Shown here: positions 24,750 to 35,859 of the stretch, in pieces
Layout of the letters: each line of letters starts with the position of its first letter
Numbering within the stretch: the stretch's first letter is position 1
Assembly: GCF_029227915.1 (NCBI RefSeq)
Contig: NC_079876.1
Coordinates: 19,406,001 to 19,470,000, forward strand
Source of the DNA: Hydractinia symbiolongicarpus
Taxonomy: Eukaryota; Cnidaria; Hydrozoa; Anthoathecata; Hydractiniidae
Direction: 5' to 3'
Length of the DNA: 64,000 nucleotides
The notes under the pieces: generated by a model
Databases searched by the model: none
What the model saw: only the letters and a program-made list of their open reading frames with translations
What the model was told of the DNA's origin: nothing
Program-made: the position numbers and the translations under genes

Positions 24750-25500
24750 AAATATTTTTGGTTTGCATCAGACTTGCTGGGCTGGCTTAGGGCTTTTAGG
24801 CCACAAAAGTATACCACCAAAAGGCACTTATGTTTACCGAAAGCTTGTTTCAAATATCGTTGAAGAAAATGAAGAAGATTCTGTGCAAAAAACCATCTTC
24901 AAATGTCTCTCACATTTTGTGTGCCTGTAGGATCTCCCTTATGCAAGGCAGATACACATACCGACATGACCCTGTGTTAATTGTTTTGGTTAACGCATTA
25001 AAACAGTTTTTGTCATCATATGAACCACTTTATATGAACCAGGTTTCCAAGTGCAACAAAATTAATTTCATTCCGACCGGTCAATCACCATTTAAGAAGA
25101 GGAATACAAAATGTCCAGGCCTTGTTCACCTTGCTTCCAATTGGGAAATACTGTCGGATTTAGCTTCAGTTTTAGTTGTTCCACCATGCATTGCAATAAC
25201 GCAACTACGTTCAGACGTGTTATTAATATCTAGTTCTTCCAGGACTGACCTTTCCATGTGAAGAGAACACAAATATTGGCACAAACAAAAGCTTAAAAAA
25301 TATTCTTCACTTTGTTATTCTCTGAAAAACAATGCCTGGTTCGTGAATATTTTTGCCATTGAGGTGGGTGCAAGGGGTTTCTGTTCCGAGTCAGTATAAC
25401 ACTGTCTTCCTTGCCTTGGTATCCTTAACAATTCCTTACCTTCCCTAATAAAATCTCTAATTTTTGCATACACGAGTGCTTCTTTTTACATCTGGATGTC
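24750..25500 (+). pseudogene. Non-LTR retroelement C-terminal region, frameshifted
   Basis: The DNA translates, with frame changes, into the conserved tail of cnidarian-type LINE proteins. It runs: a WAGLGLLGHKSIPPKGTY-like lead; then SHILCACRISLMQGRYTYRH (the H-I-L-x-x-C-x-x-x-L-x-x-G-R-Y-x-x-R-H block); then an IAITQLRSDVLLIS block matching the R-P-D-x-x-L-x-S signature; then E-V-G-A-R-G-F and a final A-x-x-S motif. The longest open piece is 24830-25261. Stops and shifts show it is dead. It lies inside the duplicated array but has no equivalent in the 49-52 kb copy, so it inserted after that duplication or was lost there. Confidence 0.65.
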
Positions 25501-26149
25501 TCGATACATGTAGTATTACCAGCTTCTCAGAAGTTATGGCACTATGCATCCAACTCTCTCTGCACCCTACGTTACAATCTTCATTAGATAATTTCTTTGA
25601 AAGCGAGTAATTGCGAGAGACTAATGGCTACTTCTCCCATATTTGCAACGCTCGTCAAACCGCTCCAGTTGAAAGAAGATGATGTCGTACGGTTCTCATT
25701 CATTTTGCAGCTAAAACGTTTTGCTAGTGGCAACGGACATGTGTCGAAAATTACCTCCCGTATTACTGCTTACCGTGGTACCATTTCCATACCTTTAACC
25801 GTAGATGGAGAAGTGAATTTTCGTAAATATTTTCAATTAGAAGCTGTTATCAATCATTAACCGGCAACTTAAATAATGGTCACTACACAACCATTGCCTT
25901 CGACCAAAAGGTTCACAGGTAGATATATTGCATCGATAGAGCGGTAATTTTCAGTGATAACCACCTTATTAACGGTAACGAATCATGCAGTTTCTTTTTA
26001 GAATAGCTGAGGTAAGAGTATTTTAACTAAAATGGGTCAGCAAAGGGGCTTGACTGCACTCAGTCTTGTCTTTGAAGAGTGACGACTACACCTAACAAGT
26101 TGAGTTCATCATTGCGGTGGGTAGCCACCTCTTTTTAAATTATTTTCTT

Positions 26150-26650
26150 ATCTTCCGCTACATTATTTTTAATTTGGATGGTAAAGTTATGAATGTCATA
26201 AATGTGATATAAGAGTTATTTTTGACTTAATATAGGCATCTTTAAGTAGAAGTTTTTTTTAAACAATTAACCTATTTGCTTTTTTGCTGAGACTGCTCGT
26301 TATTTTCAATTTGCAGGGATTTTCTAAGGTCAATAAAAAATGTCACGCTTCTTTCCTGTAAAGTTTTTGAGGCAATCAATGTGCACACATTTTAAAAGAA
26401 ACTTTTCTTTACCTCGTGGTAGGCCTTGGATTCTAACTGTAAAGGGCCTTTTGGTATTTGCGATTCTTAGCCGGCTACAGTACTGTCATTGTGTACACTA
26501 ATGATCACGACCCTCCAATTTATGACTTAGCAGAAATAATTTTTGGTTCTAAAATAATCCGTACTCATGTTAAATATGTTGCAGATTGTCACTATTACTA
26601 TTGCATAAGCATTCCAATGTCCCTGAAACTTCTTCTATTGTAAAACATGA
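26150..26650 (+). pseudogene. Decayed copy of the exon at 51347-51544
   Basis: Intron-like lead sequence (tttttgctgagactgc..., then ttgcaggga) and the following exon match 51180-51620. This copy carries an insertion with aatgtcacgcttctttcc and frame breaks. The pieces Y-T-N-D-H-D-P-P-I-Y-D-L-A-E-I-I-F remain readable. It lies about 0.9 kb upstream of the intact gene at 27140, as its counterpart does upstream of 52118. Confidence 0.5.
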
Positions 26651-27071
26651 ACATTCAATATATTCCCAGAAAGAATTCACGTGTTAGAGATCTTGCTGGT
26701 AAAAGATTTTATATCGTTGATAAACACATGAAGCTACACTTGTTTGTTAAAGAAAAACAATTGATTTTATATACTTAATTAACATTTCCTACAGCGATGG
26801 TTGCATCACCATAAGTCCTTAACAATGTTTCCCTACACAAAAACAAACTTGAGGAAAATAACCTTACAACCTTTACACAATTGTTTTTAGTTTATGCAAA
26901 ACATTTATATTCAATTAAAATTTATTTGCTACTTTTTCAACGTGACAGCTCTCGGATACCAAAAAATAGGAAAATAACCCCAAGATATGTCATCTAAGAA
27001 AAAAGTCTTCTTTTTCCATGAAGACGTAGTCATAGGAACTTCAGACGCCAATTTGTTGCACAAATTTTCGC

Positions 27072-27079
27072 TATAAAAA
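27072..27079 (+). promoter_or_regulatory. TATA box, 14-cysteine gene copy 1
   Basis: tataaaaa, 61 bases before the ATG at 27140. The same octamer, spacing and surroundings occur before copy 2 (52050-52057), while copy 3 has tgtaaaaa at the same place (60170-60177). Confidence 0.6.
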
Positions 27080-27139
27080 CAAATTAGACATTGTACGGAC
27101 TGTAAACAAACATAAAAGTTTCTAAAGAAGGCAGTCATA

Positions 27140-28052
27140 ATGAAAACGTTCTACATTGCAGTGTATTTTCTTTATATGAAGGTGAACCTTATGATACTGT
27201 CTAGCTAATGGTGTACTTTAATTAACATTTTTAACTGAAATAAAGAAGTTTTGTATGGAAGTACTGAGATACGATCTTTCTATCGTGTATATATTTTTTT
27301 CTTTTTAGAATTTGGTGGCAAGTGAATTATGCCAAGTTTTATTTCGTAATGGGTTTGAAATTCAACTTTGTAAGTATAATGACAATCACAAGAAGATTTT
27401 AATTTTTACAAATCAGACATATGGAAACAATCTGAATGTTGAGGCAGACATCGATGCTAATTACATTCGTCATACAGGAGAAATCGAAATATTACAAACA
27501 GGTGTGATCTTATTAAATAACTCTATTAATTGCTGCATATCCGATAGAGAATCTGCTTGTAACAAGAAAAATATTTGCAAAAAAGATAACGCGTTTCAAC
27601 TTAATCTAATACGAAACAATGTCGCATTTAAAATCACTCGAACGACTGTCTCTAGAAACGAACAAACACAAAGAAAACCATTCCTTTTACGAATTGTAAT
27701 CAAACTTAAGAACTTCATGCCAGTAAAAAGCAGTACTGTCTGCAACACTAAACCACTTCTTCAAACTTTAATTCGTACATCACAACCAAAGCTAACTCAC
27801 TGCTTCAAGCACCTGTGCAATAAACCCTTACCAAGAATATCCAGGACGAACAGTTTATGCAAAGTACCAGATGGATGTATCACTCAGGGCAAGCTAAAGA
27901 ACTCACGATCAAAACCAAAATGTCTGCTAGGACGTTGTCAAGGAATCAAAAAGACAGACACAATCGATAGCGATGTTTTCGACAAAAGTAGAAATTGCGT
28001 GGATTCTTCTTTAAAGAATTTACTTTTGCAACTTGAACAGTTAAAGATCTAA
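27140..28052 (+). CDS. Secreted lysine-rich 14-cysteine protein, copy 1 (unknown family)
   Basis: Exon 1 (27140-27181, 14 codons) gives MKTFYIAVYFLYMK. A 127-bp gt...ag intron follows. Exon 2 (27309-28052) starts NLVASELC and runs 247 codons to taa. The hydrophobic N-terminus up to about S19 reads as a signal peptide whose cleavage region spans the splice. The mature protein is basic and has 14 cysteines. The first half carries a CC pair and glycosylation sequons NQT and NNS. The second half has paired cysteines (C-x4-C, C-x5-C, C-x4-C) in a Lys/Arg-rich setting. It ends in a leucine-rich amphipathic tail (SLKNLLLQLEQLKI). I do not recognise the family. A growth-factor-like, defensive or toxin-like secreted protein are all possible and none is shown. 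A copy about 25 kb away is about 85% identical by hand count. Confidence 0.75.
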
Positions 28053-28120
28053 ATTGAGAAATCATAGTAGCTATATTTATTTGTACTAATATATTCATAG
28101 AACCTTTAGATATATATGCA

Positions 28121-28126
28121 AATAAA
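28121..28126 (+). terminator. Poly(A) signal, 14-cysteine gene copy 1
   Basis: AATAAA 69 bases after the stop codon. It is conserved in position in copy 2 (53088-53093), and a similar signal follows copy 3 (61152-61157). Confidence 0.6.
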
Positions 28127-29465
28127 AAATTAGGAGTAACATATTGCCCACTATGTCATGTGTCATGATTTAAATCATATGTTCTTTAAAAAAAGAAATT
28201 TGCAATGATAAATTTGAAGCGACACAACTAAACAATAAATCAAATAACCATTTACAATGCCTTAACACTAATAAGGAATTCCATTATTCCTGGTTTGAAA
28301 AGTATTTTAGGGTTTTACGTATTTTGATGTAAATGTACAGCTGCTTTCTCATCACTACAGTTTTTTTTTTAAAGTTGTAGTTTAATTTGATTCATGATAG
28401 TTTGCTCATGTTAAAGGAAAGTTAAAAAGGCGCGAAAAGCTAAAACAATAGACAAGTTACGAGTTTCAATCATTTGTTAAAAATTTATATCGTAAACGGT
28501 TTACGGCTATTTTGTACAAAGTAAACAGATCTTTTATTTGCAACAATGGATAATCAAAGTTTAGTAAATATTAACGCTAGTTTTGCTTCACCCTATGGAA
28601 GTGGAAAACTCTCTTTTTTTCCAATGAAGTCATTCCTATGGAAGTGGAAAAAGAATCTCTTTCTTTGTCCATTAAAATCATCCGCGATGCGATCAATTGA
28701 AAACTTATTCATCTCGTCTTTTTAACTTTAGCACGTGTCAGTTTGTTTTGAATTACATTGGTCGAAGAAACAATTGATATGCTAATTATTATACGTTGCA
28801 TATTTTATTAGCATGAAGGGAGAGGAAAAACAACACGCAGCTCCTAAATTTTATCGCAAATAAAAGGCCTGCTAATGGATTGTGTAATGCTTTTGTTGTA
28901 AAATTCGAGTGAAATTTTAAGAGGTCACAAAAGAGCAATATTTGAATGAAATATTATGTTTTTTACTTTTGATTTTCTTTGTGACATGATTCGCATATCC
29001 CCTGTCATCAATACATTATGTGTGTTAGCTCGACATTGTCTCATAGAGCTCGACAAGAAATCGATCACGTTAGTTTATTTCTTTTGTGTCCAACTTGCTG
29101 TAGATAATCAGTTTTGATTTGCCTTGTAGGTCTTGCTTTTCTTTTTTTTTGGATTTCAAAATCGAAGTGCTGAAGGAAAAAAAAAGAGAAATAAAAAAAC
29201 AAAAGACCTTCCACAAAAAAATAAATACATCAAAAAAACTTTTTCAGAAATTGTCAGAGAAACAACATGAAATTGAATTGTTATAAATAGAATGTGAAAC
29301 ATAAACAAACCGCAGGTCATACCAGAGGAAACACATCGCACTTTATTTTCTGTGTTGTTGTGAAATGACATGGAAATTATACTAAATCTCGTGACTTTAT
29401 TTTTTTTTAAATTTCTATTCCAACATTTTGTCCGACCAACTGTGAATTATATATTAATGCTTTGA
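28127..29465. other. Duplicated flank plus unassigned sequence
   Basis: 28127-28250 continues the near-identical 3' flank shared with 53094-53215. About 28660-28900 matches 53220-53465, and about 29040-29110 matches 53900-53985. Between them are unmatched insertions or deletions. No gene was seen; the minus-strand frame at 29156-29371 lies over oligo-A/T and is rejected. Confidence 0.5.
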
Positions 29466-29471
29466 TCATAG

Positions 29472-29903
29472 GATCAGGACAATTTGGTGACACCACAAAA
29501 TTTGTTCAAATAAAAGGCAAGAATCTAACAGTTGCTGTAAAGATACCCGAAAAGCAAGGCTTACTAAAAACTATGTTCAAATAAGGTAATCAACTCGTTT
29601 AGGGAAATATACATTTTCCATTTTGGTTTGAACTCTACGAAAAAATGTTGCTCTTATGGATTCCAGGGTGCACCCCTGGAATCCGACACGCCCTGACAAT
29701 TTTTGTTTAAAAGAAGTTCACTTTTCCAGCTATCAAATTTGTTTGCAAAGGTGTTTGGTAGCTGTGCTAAACATGCACCAAAAGGCATATTGCATAACAA
29801 TATAAATTATGACAATGTTATTTTTAGATACAAAATGCTTCTCCTTCATTTTACATCAGTTTTTGAAAGTAAAAAACCAATAATTCATGACTTATTCAAA
29901 TAA
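29472..29903 (+). pseudogene. Protein-kinase-like gene fragment
   Basis: An exon-like piece (29472-29585, tag acceptor, g|gtaatc donor) encodes SGQFGDTTKFVQIKGKNLTV then A-V-K-I-P. This is a glycine-rich loop (x-S-G-Q-F-G) followed by the V-A-V-K lysine of protein kinases. It has an in-frame taa just before the donor. Next, 29703-29903 reads K-G-I-L-H-N-N-I-N-Y-D-N-V-I-F, matching the catalytic loop H-x-D-x-K/N-x-x-N but with Asn in place of the catalytic Asp. No other lobe parts were found. A degraded equivalent of the second piece occurs near 54185-54320. Read as a dead, partly duplicated kinase relic. Confidence 0.5.
29658..29684. repeat. 11-bp perfect inverted repeat
   Basis: ggattccaggg, five bases, then ccctggaatcc. 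It lies between the two kinase-like pieces and could fold as a hairpin; it may mark a small insertion. Confidence 0.6.
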
Positions 29904-30299
29904 TGTGTATGCCTAAAAAACAAAAACGTCCTTACGTCAAACATGCTACAGACCCTTTAAAAGATATTGCATGAACGTTTAAGTATCTATTCGTCAGTAT
30001 ATCCTATTTTGTAAAAATAAAGTTTAATATTTTCCGTAAAAAAGTTGCTGGTAAAAAAATTTGTGTGCGATGAATGTAATTTAAACACATGAAGCCATGC
30101 ATTCTTCGTTTTAAAGAAGAAACATTGAGTCTGTCTACTTAATTGACATTTCCTATAGAGAAAAATACGTGGTCTCCTACATCAAAATCTTAAGGAAAAT
30201 GACCTTGTAACCTTGTATATATATTAGAACAATTATGTTTAGCTTGTGCAAGCATTCATTTGTCATTTATTTTTATTTTCTACGTGTTCAACATTCTGG

Positions 30300-31350
30300 C
30301 ATAGCAAAATTTGGAAAACAAACCCTAAGTATGCCATCTGAAGCTTAGTTTTCATTGGTTGTTAAAATGACCTGCATTTGTCGCACGATTGTTGGGCAAC
30401 AATATGGAAACACTTTCGTGCGATTGTTGACAACAGAAAAGTTGTTGACAACACATTTTGACGTTTTCAAAGTGAAGGCTACGCCGCGACTCTTGTACAA
30501 CAAATGTGTTCGGTAAAATAGGTGGCACACCAATTCTGCAAGGAAAACTTCAATAATAAAGTGCAAAAATGTCCAGTTCTATATGAAACATTTGATGCAG
30601 AATTTAAGGATAAATAGAAAGAGCAAAACGTTGGTGATTTATTGAATTTATCTTTTAAGCAAGCTAAATCGAAAAAGACTATTTCATAAAGTTCTGCAAG
30701 AAACGCTATTCCACCACAATTAAAGAATTCAATATTTCCACAAGGCAAACCATTTAGTCGGAAATATGTCAAAATGACATTTAAAAATAGCCTAAAAACA
30801 TCGTCCCCAAAACATATTCTTGATTTGTATCCTTTGAGTCTTTCAATTTCAAATATAACACCAAATCCTTCAACGACGCATTCGCGCAATTCCTGCTTTT
30901 ATTCAAAAACATTGTCGCCCAATTCTTCTATTAACTCCTTGAAAACGTTTTCAGCTGACAACTTCAGCTTACACTAAAAGATATATCATCGACTATTCTT
31001 TGTCGATGCCGGTAGCATAGGTGTTTAGAGCAGTAGTTTATTAAAAGTGCTAAACAAAATTTGAAGAGCTGTTTAATGTTACAGACAGTATTACTTTCCC
31101 CACATGCGTTTTTTGTTAGAAATAACTCATCGAGTGATTTTAAATTTAACATGGTTTCGCTTTAAATTCAATGCAAAGGTGTTATCTTCTAATAACGCAT
31201 TTTTCTTGTTACAAATAGATGCTCTTTAGATATGCAGCAATTAATTGCGTTTCGCAACAAGACACAGTACAGTCTGTATTTACAGAAATTAGAAGCCACT
31301 GGTTTTAAATGGTTGTTGTACAATAGTCACTAGATTGCTCTTGGCTTCGG
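30300..31350 (+). pseudogene. MADF-domain (Myb/SANT-like) pseudogene block, copy 1
   Basis: In the plus frame from 30534 the sequence reads K-V-Q-K-C-P-V-L-Y-E-T-F-D-A-E-F-K-D-K, then a stop where the conserved Trp is expected, then D-L-L-N-L-S-F-K-Q-A-K-S. This is the start of a MADF domain. Further stops follow. The whole block, to a 3' exon-like part near 31220-31333, is paralogous to 55605-56830. MADF proteins are DNA-binding factors and are also encoded by PIF/Harbinger transposons. No transposase was seen here, so the origin is open. Minus-strand frames over this block are shadows. Confidence 0.6.
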
Positions 31351-32235
31351 AAATGTAGGGAATTTTATTTCTACAATGTGCGCGAAAATTCAAAATTTCT
31401 TTAAAATGGCTTCGCTCTGAAACTTAGAAAAGTGTAGAAAAATTAATAAGCAACGTAAACCTATATATTGGGCGGGATAACTATATCTACAATACCCACA
31501 ATCAAGGGCACAGACCTCGCAAGCTCGGTCTGTACTTTTGATTTCGGGCTTTTTATTTTACAGTACAACATCAAAACCGGTCAGTATCCGTTTTATTAAC
31601 TGACTGTATCTGATCCGTATCACGTATACAAACAAAGCTATATTTAAGTTGCTATTCTCAAGTCACCAAAGAAGAAAAAACGCATGTTCGATTTTGATAC
31701 TTTTCGAATTCAAGATCGTTTGATTTTAAAAATTTTAAGTACACAAAACAAATTTGAATTATTGTTTATGTGAATTGAAACGAAAAGATGGTTTTAAGTG
31801 AGCCATATTTAAATTTTTGTGTGCTATAAAAATGTTTTTTATTTGTTTACGTTTTCATGTTACCATTTTAATAATGGCTTCCAAAACCGGTTAGTATTGC
31901 TTCATACAAAGACCTGTTAAAATAACCCGTAAACAAATTTTTTGTGTCAGTCAGGTAATAAAGTACCATATTAAATTTCTGTTGTCAATTGATTGTTTCA
32001 ACAATTATAAAGAAAAGAAACATGACGTTTTTCACATTGAGTTTATCACACCCCCTGCAGATGATGAAAACATCAAAGAATTACAAATTATTAATAAATA
32101 ACTACAATCAATTTAAGAATAACGTAACGGAAATATTCAAACTCTACTCAATTAAGTTAAAAGAAAGCGTCCTATTTTATGATAACAAATGACATTTAAA
32201 ACTTTTATGCAAGCTCATTCAATGTTAAAATATAA
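31351..32235. other. Intergenic, nothing supported
   Basis: No splice-bounded coding exon or recognisable repeat. A frame at 31989-32192 has no supporting context. Confidence 0.4.
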
Positions 32236-32239
32236 TATG

Positions 32240-32770
32240 CGTTTAGAATACACCATTGTGCTACACCAACAGCAACTTGCGGTTGGGAGTACGACCTTAA
32301 GCTCATCACGTATTTTGGTGCAAACATTTACAGTGAATTCAATGGTTAATAATTGCGTGACAACCATTACATGCATACGTGTAAATGGTCTTCACAATAT
32401 AAATGTGCTTATGATGCAAAAGCTAGGCTTGGTATTGAATTATAAAAATATTTGATATTTAGTCGTAAATAAAACGTTTACGAAATTTTAACAGCTCCGT
32501 GATCATGTGCGTTTGTGTCGAATACCATTGTGATATATATTGTACCGACCGGAAATTAAAATGTTAAAATTCAGCGTTAGGTCTTTCTTCTTCCGTCTTA
32601 AACACACTTATATTGTAAAGATTATTTGTAAATGGAAAGGCAAAGGTTTTTCTGCAAATATACACCATAGATTCCACTTTAAATTTTTTTCACGAAATGT
32701 TCAGGCTATAAGGTCACACTTCAAAATTACAATTTGCTGTTGGTATAGCACAGTGTTGAAGATATTGAAT
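32240..32770. repeat. Diverged inverted duplication (arms of about 180-200 bp)
   Basis: The left arm (32240-32420) and the reverse complement of the right arm (32570-32770) share in order: acacca-ttgtgcta-caccaacagcaa, a gtgtgacctta-like word, a fragment with ccattta-caaat, and ctttacaatataagtgtg-like sequence. A single arm also occurs at about 50990-51085. It looks like a fold-back transposon relic; the frames at 32189-32455 and 32540-32878 lie within the arms and are not called genes. Confidence 0.5.
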
Positions 32771-33106
32771 TTTCTCGTATATAAAAAGGTTACACCTACC
32801 TGCTTTTTGCTAACGTTTAATGTTGAACAGAAATCGTTTTTAAGGTCAATGTATAAATGTCACGTTTCTCTTGGTTAAACTTTTTGAGGGAATCGATTTG
32901 TCATTTTGTTCACTTTTTACCCTGAACCTTCGGATGGTACATTCTATAACACTCCTGTTAGGAAACTCTACTTCATGGAAAATCTGTTATCAAATTAAAG
33001 GCTGTTCTATCGACAACAATGACACATGTGTGAGTGGATGACGAATATTTAAGTATATACTTTATACCTTTGACGTTAATTAATTTCATCCAGTCTAACC
33101 TTGCAG

Positions 33107-33188
33107 TAGGAGTTGTTGCAAATCATTTTTGGTATATCAAAATAGATTCCAAACTTTTTTATAATAGCTTCAAATTGCTTTATTTAAG
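33107..33188 (+). pseudogene. Short repeated exon with FWY core, copy 1
   Basis: A ccttgcag acceptor and an aag|gtacgg donor bound 82 bases reading G-V-V-A-N-H-F-W-Y-I-K-I-D-S-K. Related pieces follow acceptors at 47398 (R-G-V-V-I-P-F-W-Y-F-E-I-K, then stop) and about 58860 (K-R-V-V-T-N-V-W-Y-L-Q). A further decayed copy is at 58206. Repetition of an exon-sized core behind a conserved acceptor suggests relics of a second duplicated gene type in the array. Confidence 0.4.
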
Positions 33189-33607
33189 GTACGGGGGAAT
33201 TTTTTTATTACATAATCACTTAATGAAGCAAAGAAAAAACTGTAAAGTGTGCAGTGAAATATTTTTGCTATTTGGAGTTTTAGTACCAAGCGAGATATGT
33301 TACCTTTGTCTGTTTCGTAAGGATTGTATTGGGAAGGGCAAAATAGAGCCCGGATCCACTACCACAATGTTTAGATTATATTTTTAATACCCTCTACTTT
33401 TTGGACATAATCAAGTCTCGACTGTTTCCCTAGCAATATTCCCTCAACAACAATTTTATCCACTATTGTACTATTGTACACCTAAGTTTTATATTTTATT
33501 ACACTTATATTTTATTTTGTACCGTTGAGAATTATAAAATTTTAATTGAGCTTATAAAAACCTTTAAATTTTTCTGATGACCATTGTTCATGCAATAAAA
33601 AAACATG

Positions 33608-33628
33608 TAATTATTATTATTATTATTA
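33608..33628. repeat. (ATT)n microsatellite
   Basis: Six to seven tandem att units within taattattattattattattaaaa. Confidence 0.8.
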
Positions 33629-33811
33629 AAATGTTTACCCACTATTATCAACATGGGTCCTGCGAAGGGGGTCCTAATGCATTTAAAGCTCTCATTTGAG
33701 CTACGAAAGTCGTGAAAGAACAGCCATCGCTCAACTAGACAACTGCTTATGATACCAATCCTATTTTCATTCTGAACGCTAAACAGAAAAGGTAGATTCA
33801 CACTTATATAG

Positions 33812-33890
33812 TCTCCGGCATGACTCGGCGGGGCTTGAACCTAAGACATCTCGCACTGGAAGCGAACGCTGTACCACAAAGCTACAAGTG
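33812..33890 (-). repeat. tRNA-like sequence (probable tRNA-derived SINE or tRNA pseudogene)
   Basis: On the minus strand an A-box-like tagctttgtggtacagcg is followed about 30 bases later by a B-box ggttcaagccc. An anticodon arm (cgc-ttccagt-gcg) lies between them, with cca in the anticodon position. The acceptor stem pairs only partly (acttg with cgagt, one wobble) and the T stem is poor. That favours a tRNA-derived repeat or dead tRNA rather than a working gene. Confidence 0.5.
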
Positions 33891-35600
33891 AATAATAAAT
33901 TTTTATAAAAATGAAGTTTGTGATCTTTTCTTTTTAAGAAAGAAGTTAATCCATTTATATTAAAAATTGCTCTACTTATATCGTCATTATTTCTGTTATC
34001 AATCTTTGTGTACCATTTTACGTTGTCATTATCATAATTCAAGGGAACAGTTATTCAATATAATTTTTAGTTTAATTAACAAGCTGCTTGGTTAAAGTTT
34101 ACATTGAGTAAAGTTGATTGAGTTGTAGGCAAGACACGATTTATTCGAAATGATTTCTTCACCAGGTACGTGACATATTGTTGATTTCTAGTAACAATAT
34201 AAAGTAATGCTTTTGTTATTCTAACGTACTTACGGTAATTCCGAAAAAAGATGCGTGCGCATTTCTTATGGCTACACAACTCAGGGAAAGTAAACAAACC
34301 TTAAATATGTCCGAGTTGCAATGTTATTAATGGGAGTTATGTTAGAAACAATGTTTTTCTACCTATTTAAAAGTTTTCTAAACTTTTTCGTTTCTTCACT
34401 GAATAATTGTAATTTGAGGAAACAACACGCAGCAAGACAGACATGTCTTTCCCCACGTTATTGTAGTTAATGCGAAAAAAAAAAATGGCCCAAAAATGTT
34501 TAGACATCGACGAAATCCATGTCAGTGCAACATTTTTAATTGATGTCGGCGGATAAGCTGAGAGTGTTCTTATCACTACGTAACAAATCTCTGTAGGGCG
34601 ATTTTGATACTTTAGTTTCACATTCATATATGTTATTTAAATACATCTTTTATTGCCCTAACATTTTCAAAACAGGCTTTGGCATTCTATCATGAACGTA
34701 TTTACCTGCTGGGAAAGCCAAGTACCGATTAATGATGAAGCTGAAAAGCAACATTTACTGTCACGAGACGAATATAGAAAAAAGCTTATAGCTAACGAAA
34801 CTGTTTAGGCGAATCCTTAAACAATTTCACAAAAGTGTATTAAAGAACAAATCTCTTCGCGAAAGTGGCCACCCGTATGTTATAATTACATTGCTAGGTT
34901 TCAAACTAATTGCCGCCCCATAAGCAGGCGTAAATAAAAAGATTTTTTTGCTGAGCGAAGTCTTGCGTTTCGTGCTGTCCTACTTAAAAACCAAACAACA
35001 GGCATACAGTACTACATGGGCTTTGCTAAGAAAAGGAAGGATAACTTTGTCTAAATTTTAACATGTTTTTACATGAACTAATGCGCTGAAAAACAATGCT
35101 CTAGAAAATTCGATTATAAGTAAACCGTCTGAAACTTTAGCGACCAAACATGAAGTTGCATAAAAGTTCAAATCTTAAAGGATGTTGTAAGTGTTGCGGG
35201 ATTTTGTTGCAGAAATTGAATGGCCCTATTCCATTTGTCACCCTATGCCAAAATATTCTTCCATATCACTGCTGTCAAATTGAATGTTGGACCAAACAGA
35301 CATAATTTTTAAAACGCACCACCAATACGATTGCAAAATTAAAAAATCAACTCAAAAAAGATTTTGCCTTCTTGTTTGTGTACAAAAAAGTGAAAAAATA
35401 AAAATTTACCCTGAAATATGGGAAAAGATTTGGAATAATTTGGTCTTTTTTGGTTCAACAAATTATATCTTGCTTGATAACAGACAAAACTCAATCTTCT
35501 AAAATTACAGAAGATCATATTAAAGATGAAGATATTACCACACAAATACACTAATTTGTACCTGCCACACAAAATGAACCATTTTGTACTAAAATGGCAA
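33891..35600. other. Intergenic, nothing firmly supported
   Basis: Frames at 33779-34042, 34076-34297, 34367-34627 and 35284-35502 lack family resemblance and splice context. A frame around 35284 precedes the zinc-finger relic below and could be part of the same dead gene. Confidence 0.35.
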
Positions 35601-35627
35601 ATCTTAACACAGATGGTCTTCTAAAAC

Positions 35628-35848
35628 AAAATCCATTGGCAGGACAGAAACAAAAAGAAAAACAAAAAGAATCAACGTACAATGGTGTACTCATGTCCAT
35701 CATGCAAAACGGAGAATGTCGGCCAATCTCAATTGTTTCATGACAATAGTATTGGTTGTAATATTTGCCATATGTTGTTACACGATAAATGTGCACAAAT
35801 AACTGATAAAAAGAGATTCCACAAAGAAATTCCGAATGGTTATGTATA
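35628..35848 (+). pseudogene. PHD/treble-clef-like zinc-finger fragment
   Basis: A plus frame without its own long open run reads a Lys/Asn-rich linker, then TMVYSCPSCKTENVG, then Q-S-Q-L-F-H-D, then I-G-C-N-I-C-H-M-L-L-H-D-K-C-A-Q. A stop falls where the last C-x2-C of a PHD finger should be. The order C-x2-C ... C-x2-C-x4-H-x2-C fits a PHD finger. Such fingers occur in chromatin proteins and in many cnidarian transposon proteins. It seems a relic or an exon cut short. The minus-strand frame over the same bases is a shadow. Confidence 0.5.
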
Positions 35849-35859
35849 ACCTGCAAGTA

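Noticed and set aside
25597-25860. Plus-strand 87-codon frame after the LINE relic
   Set aside because: No family resemblance, splice site or paralogous conservation; possibly more retroelement debris.
30345-30889. Minus-strand open frames of 73 and 136 codons
   Set aside because: They are antisense to the plus-strand MADF relic, have no domain, and are not conserved as open frames in the paralogous block.
33812-33890. Functional tRNA-Trp gene
   Set aside because: The anticodon position reads cca, but acceptor and T stems do not pair properly, so it is listed only as a tRNA-like repeat.
35551-35856. Minus-strand 101-codon frame
   Set aside because: Antisense shadow of the plus-strand zinc-finger relic.
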